64,000 nt of DNA, from positions 96,079,562-96,143,561 of the forward strand of contig NC_134397.1 of the NCBI RefSeq assembly GCF_050003625.1. Reading direction: 5' to 3'. Numbering within the stretch: the first letter of the stretch is position 1; every line of letters starts with the position of its first letter. This document shows, in pieces, positions 55,010 through 64,000 of this stretch. The notes under the pieces are model-generated. The model had not been told where the DNA came from. It did no database searches and was given only the letters and a program-made list of their open reading frames with translations. Made by a program: the position numbers and the translations under genes. Origin of the DNA: Haematobia irritans. Its lineage: Eukaryota; Arthropoda; Insecta; Diptera; Muscidae.

Positions 55010-56549
55010 CACGCAGAGAAGGAATATCACCTCAAACATGTTTCAAGAGCAAAATGTTATTTTTGTATGGTGACCATGTAACATGTTTGTCACTAAAATG
55101 TTATTTTCTCGTCAAATATAACCTGCTTGCCGAAATTAGATTCATGATTTCCGAGAAAATAACATGGTTGCGAAAGCCATGTTACATGGTCACCACCAGG
55201 GCTGTGTAGTCGAGCCAATTTTGCTCGACTCCGACTCCAGCATTTTTCATCAGCTCGACTCCGACTTCGGAGTCGACTCCGGGTAATATAACTAAATCTC
55301 ATTTTAATACCACTAATTTGTAGTTATATTGTAGGGTACCGTAAGTGGATCGATATAAAGTATCGTATTTATTTATGTGTGCAAAAAAGGTCTTAATTTC
55401 ACAATTGAACTCTATATTTCAAATTTAGGGCAATGTTTAATAAATAAAGTAATGATATAAATACCTATAACAACATGAGCAAATACCAACAGTATATGTA
55501 TTTGTGGACCAAAATTATTGAGTCTATAGGGCTTGCAGTCTATAGGGCTTTGTCCAAATAAATTTGACAAACATTCTTTTCCTCTGTTGGTTAAGCTACA
55601 CTTGTCGTTTAGTCAATGTATGGTTTTAAGCTGCAATAAAAACAACAACAATGCTTAAAGAACAAAACCAACAATAACAAAACAAAAAGAATGGAAAAAG
55701 AAGAGGAAGCACGCTCAAAATAAACCCAGCCAACTGAATTAAAATCGATGATTTGACAGTGGCATAGGAAAAGAGATATGTTTGTTTTGAATTTATTTCG
55801 GCATAAGCCGGCTATCATACAAAACCTTTTTTCGGAAGGTTCAAGTGTGGTTCATTGTTGGGTTTAATGAACTGCCTGAATTTATTCTGATATTTGGTTG
55901 ATAGTTTTGCTTTAAGTAGAGGATGCTGATGAGGAATGTGGTAATTCCGAAACGTGCGTCCATCCAACCATCTTGCAGTCTATAGGGCTTTGCCCAAATA
56001 AATTTGACAAACATTCTTTTCCTCTGTTGGTTAAGCTACACTTGTAGTTTAGTCAATGTATGGTTTTAAGCTGCAATAAAAACAACAACAATGCGAACTA
56101 ACATTTTGACAAAATTTTCTATAAAAAACAACTTCGAAAAAATTTTCTGTCAATATTCCACATATGTAAATGGGCTTAAAATAAAATTTAAAAAAATAAT
56201 TTCCATCCCATCTGCTAGTCTAACATTCTAGGAAACATAAAAAGATAGCCTTAATTGGAAGTTGATTTTCATTTACAATCAGGCTGTACATTGATCGAAT
56301 GAATAACGCAATGGAAACTAATTTGCGTAAAAACTTGCTTAGTTACAAAAATGTGAAGTGTTTTAAAAAACTTGGTTTAGCCGGAGTCGGAGTCGAGCAA
56401 AATTTTTACGACTCCGACTCCCATTCCAGCAAAATCTTCAGACTCCGTCTCCAAGACTCCGACTCCGGCTCCACAGCCCTGGTCACCACCCAAAACTGAC
56501 ATTTTGCTCTTAAAACATGTTAGAGGTGATCATATTCCTTCTCTGGGTG
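55010..56549. mobile_element. Palindromic TA-flanked MITE split by a hAT element
   Basis: Ends cacgcagagaaggaatat and, inverted, cacccagagaaggaatat, continuing with acatgtttcaagagcaaaat / acatgttttaagagcaaaat; flanked by TA (55,008-55,009, 56,550-56,551). Without the hAT insertion it is about 255 bp and can fold on itself. Confidence 0.85.
55197..56481. mobile_element. hAT-type non-autonomous element (CAGGGCTGTG termini)
   Basis: Ends cagggctgtgtagtcgag and, inverted, cagggctgtggagccggag. They are flanked by an exact 8-bp duplication gtcaccac (55,189-55,196; 56,482-56,489). Subterminal arrays of cgactccgactcc lie at both ends. The interior carries a ~115-bp block twice (55,528-55,650 and 55,977-56,095) and the gaggaatgtggtaattccga repeat. 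No transposase. Confidence 0.92.
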
Positions 56550-56551
56550 TA

Positions 56552-56936
56552 AAAGCATATCAGAAAAAGTTCAAATTAATTGATAAATTTCTCTAAAATC
56601 AGCGCAGCAGTATGCGGCAAAATAAGTTTAACCAGCGTTTTTATTAACAAAAAGATAATACGCCAATGTATTTTTATGAAGTTCCGTGAAAATCTGAAAA
56701 ATTGAGATTTACAAAATCTCGGTTTTTGGTGAAACAATTCTGGCAACGCTAGTGGTTAAGCACATTTTTACTCTTCACCCTCCTCCCGATTGCCCAAATC
56801 TCAAGAATCCTACGGTGTTCTACAGGCAGAGAGTGGGGAAATCCAAATTTTTTTGCAATTATTGAAAAAAACCCATCAACCATAGTTTGACTAATTTCTA
56901 CACTCGATATAAAATTGCCATGATGTAAAATTCTTC
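56552..56936. other. Unassigned; short minus-strand ORF of coding-like composition
   Basis: 56,749-56,943 minus encodes SVEISQTMVDGFFSIIAKKF and FGFPHSLPVEHRRILEIWAI, which reads like real protein but matches no family I recognise. The MITE at 56,939 cuts it. Joining across the MITE gives a stop a few codons upstream. Could be a relic exon. Confidence 0.3.
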
Positions 56937-56938
56937 TA

Positions 56939-58509
56939 CACACAAAAAAATTTTTTTGATTTCAATCACGAAAATCGCGGATTCAATCATTTTTTTAATT
57001 GAAGTGTCTTCAATCACGAAAATGATAGTATCAATCACCCATTTTTATTGAAAACCAACACGATTTTCAATTAAAAATTTAATTGACTTTTGTCACGGAA
57101 TTAATTGTGTGATTGAATCAATTAAAAACGTGATTGATTTTTAACATAAAATTCAATCACAGTTTTAATTGAATCAATTAAAATTTTAATTAATTTCGCG
57201 ACAAAAATCAATCAACTATTTGATTGATTCAATTAAATAATTAATTGAAATTGGCTATAAATTTCGATCAAAAAATTTATATATTGCGACCCCAAAATCG
57301 TATTTAGTTTTTTTTTTTGGAATAAAAGAAAATATGTGTTTCTTATAAAACATTATAATAATATTTTATTATTTTTTGAATTATGCAATAGACAAATAAA
57401 TTTGGTTCTTGTCATTTGTGGTTTGTTCTAACATAACTTACAAATACAACTACTATCAATAACAACTATAGGGTGAAAAAATAAATTATATAAATCATTA
57501 TCTTCCTTATAATAATAACCATGTTAGCATGTTCCTTCTAATATGTAGATGCGCTTAGATTTCCAATAAATCAGCAGCCTGTAAGCTAAATTAGTTTTTC
57601 TGAAAGTAAACAGAATAATTCGAATTTAATTTTGTTCAATTAAAAGTTAATTTTGTTAAACATTACCTGCATAGAATATCAAGTTCAATTATTAGTTCCA
57701 GGTTGCAGATTTATAATCTTCTTTTGCAGTTGTAGTCTTTTATCATAAAAAGGTGTATTAAGGAGCTCGGTAATTTAATTTTAGTAACAATTCCTTTCCA
57801 AAATTTCCACACATTAAAATCGTCAATTAAAATTTGAACCAATCAAAGACAAACATAATGGGAAAGCAATGTAATATTTGGAAATAGAAAAAAATATAAA
57901 TGGAAAATATATATCATTATTATTTTCGGATATTTTTCATATTTTTAAATCCAAAAGAAAGAACTTTTTTACCATTACATAATTCAGCTCATTAGTTTAT
58001 ATACCAGATATACTGCTCAAAAATGCAATAAAAAGCACTGAAAATTCAAAGTGAAGTTTTTAGTTTAACTATATTTTCCATTCAAAAAACCAAACGTACA
58101 CTAAAAAAGTGAACCCTCGAGGACACTAAAGTCACTTTAACTCTATTTTAGCTCATGAACTTATTGTGTTTTTTGAAAGTAAGGGAATTACATTAATAAT
58201 TTTTTGCGTAGGTTGGTTAAATGGACTAAAAAAGGGGAACAGTTATTCACAAATGTCCGTATTTCCAACAAAATACTTAAGAATTTCTTAAAATTTGTAC
58301 ATTTTACCCCAAACATTTTACCCCATACAAACATGAAAAATTTAGAGCAAATAAATTTAGATACGCTGAATACGATGGTGCTAATAACTCAATTGTGTCC
58401 TAACTCGAGTTGGGCTGTTAAGGGTTGTGACCACAGAAATATCTGTGGACTTATGACAAAACCCCATAAGACGAGATAGAACAATTTCTCAAAAATTTTA
58501 TTTTGTGTG
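56939..58509. mobile_element. TA-flanked MITE with TCAATTAAA internal palindromes
   Basis: Ends cacacaaaaaaattttttt and, inverted, cacacaaaataaaattttt; flanked by TA (56,937-56,938 and 58,510-58,511). 56,990-57,260 is a dense array of tcaatcac/caattaaaa/gtgattga motifs able to form hairpins. 57,300-58,500 is AT-rich without a recognised gene. Confidence 0.75.
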
Positions 58510-58511
58510 TA

Positions 58512-58979
58512 GTTTTTGAAGGCGCATCTTTCTGTGTTTACTGATACAGATGCAATATCTGCCCTAGATCGGGAGATATAGAATGGTGTCTCGAATTTTT
58601 AAGTTCAATTTCAGCAAAACAACATATCTCATTATATGTTATGTTGTAAAATAAAATCGAAATTGTTGTATGGTACTTTTGACAAAACAGCATAAGTCCA
58701 CATAAGGTTTGTGTAATTGACAATTTTGTTTTTTACAAAACAACATATTTCGAGTCATGGTGTTTTGTCGAAAAAAAAATAAAAATAAACGCATCTTTTA
58801 CTTCAGTTGTGTTGTTTTTTTAGTCAGAATATGATCAGGATGCAATGCGACAAAACACATAAATCAGAGCTTCCCAAATGGGGGGCACCACGAGATTCCA
58901 AGGGGGCGCAGCGTCATTTTTGGTTGAGCATGTTTTGTATCATTAAATTTGTTGGTATTTTGACCATTTTTGTCGAAAT
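58512..58979. other. Unassigned; short inverted ACAAAACA motifs
   Basis: Contains several ttatgttg/caaaacaaca words and g(a)caaaacagcataagtcc; probably a decayed MITE. No ORF. Confidence 0.4.
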
Positions 58980-59637
58980 CAAGAAAACATATATATGGGA
59001 GCTATATCTAAATCTGAACCGATTTCAACCAAATTTGGCACGCATAGCTACAATGCAAATTCTACTCCCTGTGCAAAATTTCAACTAAATTGGAGTTAAA
59101 AATTGGCCTCTGTGGTCATATGAGTGTAAATCGGGCGAAAGCTATATATGGGAGATATATCTAAATCTGAACCGATTTCAATAAAATTTGGCACACTTAA
59201 CTACACTACTAATTGTACTCCTAGTGCAAAATTTCAACCAAATTGGTGTACTCTGGCTTCTGGGACCGTATTAGTCCATATCGGGCGAAAGATATATATG
59301 GGAGCTATATCTAAATCTGAACCGATTTCAATAAAATTTGGCACACTTGACTATAGTACTAATTGTTCTTCTTGTGCAAATTTCTTCCAAAATCAATAGG
59401 GTTCTATTCTGAGCCAAAACACATACTTGTGCCAAATTTGAAGTCGATTGGTCTAAAACTGCGACCTAGACTTTGATTACAAAAATGTGTTCACGGACAG
59501 ACGGACATGGCTATATCGACTCAGGAGCCCATCCTGACCATTTTTGCCAAAGACACCATGTGTCTATCTCGTCTCCTTCTGGGTGTTGCAAACATATGCA
59601 CTAACCCTGTTCCACAGTGTGGTGCAGGGTATAAAAA
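58980..59637 (+). mobile_element. DINE-1-like family A, 5' truncated
   Basis: Three units of tatatgggagctatatctaa/gaaccgatttcaa, spaced about 150 bp (58,989; 59,143; 59,296), then a short GACG run (59,494-59,507) and tccacagtgtggtgcagggt + ataaaaa. Confidence 0.78.
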
Positions 59638-59770
59638 CCTTAAGTATTGAAGGAAAATGCATTTTCAACGATAATTTTGTGGAAAATATACTTTTTAAAA
59701 ACCGTCAATTAATTTGTTTAGCAGGCGTTGTTTCAACGTTAGCTTCCAACATTGCTCAATATTTATAACC
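59638..59770 (+). other. Possible relic exon or transposon coding fragment
   Basis: Encodes LSIEGKCIFNDNFVENILFK and NRQLICLAGVVSTLASNIAQ before TAA. Composition is protein-like and unlike the repeats on both sides. Not recognised; could be a fragment of an unannotated transposon or host gene. Confidence 0.3.
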
Positions 59771-60221
59771 ATCAGGAATTTCTGACTGGGTGTCCGTCTG
59801 TTCGTCTGGCTGTCTGTCCGTTGTAATCACGCTACAGTTTTCAATATAGGACTATCGTCCAGAAATTTGGCACAGGTTCATCTTTTTTCTGCACTCAGGC
59901 CAAGTTCGAAGATGGCCTATCTCAATACAGTTTTTGATATAGCCCCCTTATAAACCGGCCCTCTAATTTGGGGTCTTGGGCTTATAGAAACCATAGTTTT
60001 TATCCGATATGTCTGAAATTGAAAATCTAGAGGTATTCTAGGACCATAAAGAGGTGTGCCGAATATACTGTGTATCGGTACAGTTTTTGATATAGCCCCC
60101 TTATAAACTGGCCCTCCAATTTGGGGTCTAGATTCTACAACTACAATTAGATGTGCTGAATATTGTGTGTATCCCTCCATGTTTTTGGCATAGCCCCCAT
60201 TAGACCGATCTCCCGATTTAA

Positions 60222-60229
60222 CTCCTTGG
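60222..60229. repeat. 8-bp target-site duplication, left (ctccttgg)
   Basis: Matches ctccctgg at 60,777-60,784 with one difference. Confidence 0.85.
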
Positions 60230-60776
60230 TAGATGTGTGCACGTGAGTAATAGTTTACTCACGCTCACGCACACTCACGACTGAAAAATCATACTCACGC
60301 ACGATATTTTGTGGTAGGACTCACGCTCACGCACACTCACGAAAAGAAAATTTGTACTCACGCACACTCAAGCACGAAAACGTCGTGACTCACGAAAAAT
60401 ACCGTGACTCACGAAAAATATCGTGACTCACGAATAATTTTATGATTAAGTTACCTTACCGAAGTGTCTGAAAACATGAGTATTATTAAAATCGAGAGTG
60501 TTATTAAACTCGTAACATCTCAGGCGTCACTAAAATTGTAATTGAATTTAACTCTTAAGCGTTTTATGTTGGTAATCAGGAATATTTTCGTGAGGGTTAC
60601 TCATGCACACTCACGAAGATATTATTTTCGTGACTCACGCTCACGCACGACATTTTGGTTTGTTAATCACGCTCACGCACACTCACGTTGTTGTCAGGAG
60701 CGTGACTCACGACTCACGCACGAATCACGAAAATTTTGGCGAGTCACGACTATTTCGTGTCACGTGCACACCTCTA
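60230..60776. mobile_element. hAT-type MITE with CGTGA arms, short copy
   Basis: 547 bp; termini tagatgtgtgcacgtga and, inverted, tagaggtgtgcacgtga; same architecture as 10,108-13,489 (TCACG arms in both directions, single-copy core at 60,430-60,595). The 8-bp duplication lies in a DINE-like repeat whose uninterrupted form is seen elsewhere. Confidence 0.9.
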
Positions 60777-60995
60777 CTCCCTGGGTTTCTAGAAATTGTA
60801 GTTTTTATCCGTTTTGCCACAAATTGAAAATATAGTGTCATTTTAGACCCACAAAATAGTGTATATGATTTATTTTTTATCGGTCCATTTGGTAAGGCCT
60901 CCGTATAGACTGATTTCAGATCTTGAGGGTACAGAAGGTACACTGATCATGAAAATTGCTTGAAACTGAATGTAAAGTTGCACTAAAATTTCTTC

Positions 60996-61571
60996 ATAAA
61001 AAGTACGCAACATTTTCTTTGAAATAACGAAAACTTTCATTGAAGTTGAAAAATTTCCGTTCCCGACATAAAATTGTCTTTGATAATGTCTTTGAGTGTA
61101 TTCCTTTATTCAATTGTTTAATGCATGTCTACACTACTTCTCATTTGGGTGTTAGCATGCTATGACTAAAAGTGAAGCAACCAAATTAAAATTTATTTAA
61201 AAACTTAAGATGTAAAGTAGTTATGTATCTTTTCAAACTTGTTTGTGAATAATGTTCCAACAAAAAGTTGGAACATTATTCACAAAAAGTACGAAATTGT
61301 TTCATAAAAAGTACGAAATTGTTTCATTAAAAGTACGTAACAATTTCATAAAATGAACGAAATTGTTTCATAAAAAGTATGAAACTTTTTCATAAAAAGT
61401 ACGAAGTTGTTTCTTACAAACTACGAAAATTTTGTAAGAACTTTTCTTCGTAAAAAAAACGAAATATTTCCTATTTTAATGAAAAGTTTCTTTGATTGTA
61501 AAACAAAGATAAATTTCGTACTTTTAACGAAATTTTTCGTTCTTTTTACGAAGAAAATTCTTTCGGTTTAT
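60996..61571. repeat. AT-rich region with AAAAAGTACGAA minisatellite
   Basis: 61,255-61,440 holds about eight degenerate copies of tttcataaaaagtacgaaat (about 20-24 bp). Flanks are aaatttcttc... and ...cgaagaaaattcttt, weakly inverted, so this may be another MITE. Confidence 0.65.
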
Positions 61572-62332
61572 AGCCTTTAGACATTTTGGCCAATCAGCTG
61601 CAACAAAGGCTGTGCGAGCTATAGCTGTGGTCAAAAACTACGGTTACAGTTCAGTGCTCAAAATAATGTCCGATTACACACTGGCGAAACCACTTTTCGA
61701 CAAAAAGTTTGCAACTTTAAGTCCCGACAGTGAAGCGTGGTGCACACAGGCCCCAGGGAATAAACGTTATATAGATTTCTACACTGATGGCTCCAAATTG
61801 GATGGACAAGTGGGTTTCGGAGTATATTCTAAAAATCTGGAAATGACCTAATCACTGTAGTGTATTTTTGACTGAAATATTAGCAATAAGAGACAGACAG
61901 TCAACCTGAAATAAAATTCTTGGACTCTGTGTTCCTTAACTCGAAAACGGCCATCGACTGTCGCGAGGCGGATGAGTTAGCAAGGCTAGGAATTACCTTA
62001 CATATTCCAGGGGAACTAGAATTTGTTGGTATGCCTCTGGCTACCTGCAAGCTCTTACTGCGTGAGAAGGCTGTTATGATGGTAAATGTTCGATGGGAGA
62101 ATCGCAAGGGTTGTAACGACACCAAGCAAACATTGCCCCATTTAAACTTAAACCGCACATTAGATATGCTAGTGTTCCCAAGACGTCATGATATCTGCTA
62201 TAACGTGGGGTCTGCCTGATAGGCGATTTTGCAAAAACTATTGGCGTGAAGTATAGTGACTACTGTATGAGCTGTCATGATGCGAAGGAAAAGGAATCAA
62301 TTAAACACCTCTTGTGTGAGTGTCCTGAATTT
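61572..62332 (+). pseudogene. LOA-type LINE fragment (RNase H region)
   Basis: Collinear with 6,173-7,130 of the full-length LINE but with several deletions: FYTDGSKLDGQVGFGVYSK is present, the segment between the second and third RNase H motifs is shortened, and EADELARLG follows. It ends at HLLCECPEF. Stops at 61,849 and elsewhere. Truncated at both ends. Confidence 0.9.
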
Positions 62333-62379
62333 TATTCTCTCTTTTATAGTTTTGTATACTCGGTGTTTTTCTGTTTCTA

Positions 62380-62544
62380 CACAGACGAAAAAGACTGTTT
62401 ATACCATTCACCACTACTGTGGTACAGGGTATAATAAGTTTGTGCATTTGTATGTAACGCCAAGAAATAGTGGTCATAGACCCATCTTTTAGTATACCGA
62501 TCGACTTAGAATTAAATTCTGAGTCGATTTAGCGATGTCCGTCT

Positions 62545-62575
<31 letters not shown>

Positions 62576-64000
62576 TATGTAATTTTGTGCACAAAGTACA
62601 GCTTGCAATTTAAGTCCGATCGTCCTCGCATAGGGCCGTTTCTTGGGACAGAGACAATCGCTATTGGTTTTGGAAAAAATCGGTTCAGATTTAGATATAG
62701 CTGCCATATATATTTATCCCCGATTTGGTCATAGTTAGCGTGTTTGTCAACCGATTTTCTTGAAATACCGTACATCCAAATATTTTATGAATCTCTAAAA
62801 TCTTGCAAAATATCAGCCAAATCGGTTCAGATTTAGATATAGCTCCCATATATATCTTCCGTCCGATTTAGACTCATATGACCACAGAGGCCAAAGTTTA
62901 CTACCGATCTTCGTGAAATTTTGCACAGAATTGACATTCCACCAATGCTTGGTAAATTTGATTGAAATCGGTTCAAATTTAGATATAGCTCCCATATATA
63001 TCTTTCGTCCAATTTGAACTTATATGGCCACAAAAGCCAGAGTTTTGCCGTGATTTGTTTCAAATTTTGCACAAGGGGTACGTTTAATAGTATCGTTAAG
63101 TGTGTCAAATTTTGTAAAAATCTGTTCAGATTTAGATATAGCTCACATATATATCCTTTGTCCGATTTGGACTTATATGGTCTCAAAAGCCAGAGTTTTG
63201 ACCTGACTTCCTTCAAATTTTGCACAAGCGGTACTTTTAACGATATTATTGCATGTGCCAAATATGGTCAAAATCGATTCAGATTTAGATTTAGCTCCCA
63301 TATATATCTTTCGTCCGATTTGAACTTATATGGCCACAAAAGCCAGAGTTTTGCCGTGATTTGCTTCAAATTTCGCACAAGGGGTACGTTTAATAGTATC
63401 GTTAAGTGTGTCAAATTTTGTTAAAATCGGTTCAGATTTAGATATAGCTCACATATATATCTTTCGCCCGATTTGGACTTATATATACTCCCATTTACGT
63501 GAAATTTCGCATTGATATTCTAACTATACATGTCGAATTTAGTCAAAATCGGTTCAGATTATATATAGCTCCCATATATACGTACACCAGAGTTGGGGAA
63601 ATATGGTAGACTGTTACACATTTTATACCCATTTTCAGTGGAAGTTTCCTCCAATTAACTGGATAGCGTTAGCCGATTTAAATTTTAATTCTAGAGATTT
63701 TGTAGAAGTAAAAAAATTGTCTCCTTTATATAGCTTCTAGCAAATGTGAAGTAGTTGAGATGGTAACACAAATTTTGGCCTACATAGGAGTGAAGGGTAT
63801 AATATAGTCGGCCCCGCCCGACTTTAGACTTTACTTACTTGTTTTCATATATTTCGGTGTAAAAATTATATGTTTGGAAGTCAAATTTTTAGCAAATTAT
63901 TTTTATGTGCAAACATATAATGTTACAATCTAGTATAACATGTTTGCGACATATATGTTAATATGTTAAATATAATAAGTGTGGATGCTAACTTATATTA
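62380..64000. mobile_element. Family C MITE (runs off the window), split by a DINE element
   Basis: Starts cacagacgaaaaagactgtt after TA (62,378-62,379), like 42,660. It resumes at 63,842 with tttcatatatttcggtgtaa and aaacatataatgttac. The right end is beyond 64,000. Confidence 0.78.
62401..63841 (-). mobile_element. DINE-1-like element, family A, complete
   Basis: Minus orientation of 10,681-12,373: starts (right side) with acaagtaagtaaagtctaaa and ends (left) with accattcaccactactgtgg. Body units gatttagatatagctcccat are repeated about every 150-160 bp. The GTCY run is at 62,530-62,575. The MITE around it (copy 42,660) shows insertion within a T run without a duplication larger than TT, as known for Helentron-type elements. 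Confidence 0.82.

Larger units (their letters stand above)
59771..60995 (-). mobile_element. DINE-1-like family B, split by a hAT element
   Basis: Minus orientation, same order as 43,500-44,359 plus 49,872-50,020: GTCY run (59,793-59,822), gatatagccccc units, then (after the hAT insertion) gtttctagaaattgtagttt and gatcatgaaaattgcttgaa. Truncated at both ends. Confidence 0.78.

Noticed and set aside
56749..56943. Host exon continuing upstream of the MITE at 56,939
   Set aside because: Removing the MITE and one TA gives a TAA about 13 codons upstream in the same frame, so continuity could not be shown.
1..64000. Prokaryotic or phage system (operon, toxin-antitoxin, defence island)
   Set aside because: Base composition, SINE/LINE/LTR content, lack of ribosome binding sites and lack of compact gene order all indicate an animal genome.

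Overview
This is a eukaryotic, AT-rich, intron/intergenic-type window with essentially no host genes. It looks like a calyptrate (muscid-like) fly genome. The reasons are: dipteran dispersed repeats with the 'TATATGGGAGCTATAT...GAACCGATTT' body and (GTCY)n microsatellites (DINE-1/mini-me-like, Helitron-related); a LOA-clade LINE and a SINE that end in TAACCTAACCTA; BEL/Pao and Ty3/gypsy LTR elements; mariner; hAT; and many TA-flanked MITEs. No prokaryotic operons, ribosome binding sites or intact host coding exons could be supported.

Layout. 1-14,256 is a nest: a DINE-1-like repeat (216-1,394), then an older LOA-type LINE (1,395-2,372 / 7,396-9,543 / 14,021-14,256). That LINE is split by a full-length younger LINE of the same family (2,373-7,395) and by a long-inverted-repeat DNA element (9,544-14,020). 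The DNA element is itself split by a hAT-type element with CGTGA minisatellite arms (10,108-13,489), which is split by a DINE-1-like element (10,681-12,373). 14,756-18,990 is a second LINE on the minus strand (ORF1 with a PHD-like finger, intact ORF2). 19,085-21,090 is a decayed DNA transposase. 21,354-25,504 holds hAT and DINE remnants, a tRNA-derived SINE (22,991-23,332) whose tail matches the LOA LINE, and a MITE with two divergent tRNA-like modules.

25,510-34,453 is a complete BEL/Pao retrotransposon with 5-bp target duplications, broken pol, and an extra intact ORF in the env position that repeats the zinc-knuckle plus protease architecture. 36,425-42,010 is a mariner split by a third LINE (36,832-41,120; ORF2 broken by one stop). 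43,500-50,400 is a DINE-like repeat split by a MITE that is split by a Ty3/gypsy element (45,722-49,670). The gypsy element has a SAP-like Gag N-terminus and an in-frame Gag-integrase fusion left by internal deletion. 50,512-53,173 is a second copy of the large repeat at 22,578-35,116. Both copies contain tandem units shaped like micro-exons (polypyrimidine-CAG ... G|GTAAG). 53,176-64,000 is a mosaic of DINE-like repeats, two hAT elements with 8-bp target duplications, TA-flanked MITEs and a LOA fragment.

How things relate: the sequence records successive insertions rather than cooperating genes. The clearest functional relationships are the LOA LINE as likely retrotransposition partner of the SINE, and the cis-acting signals of each element (internal pol II promoter, pol III A/B boxes, LTRs, terminal inverted repeats). 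The most unusual items are the extra BEL ORF, the exon-shaped tandem repeat, the divergent tRNA-like modules and the SINE/LOA tail pairing.
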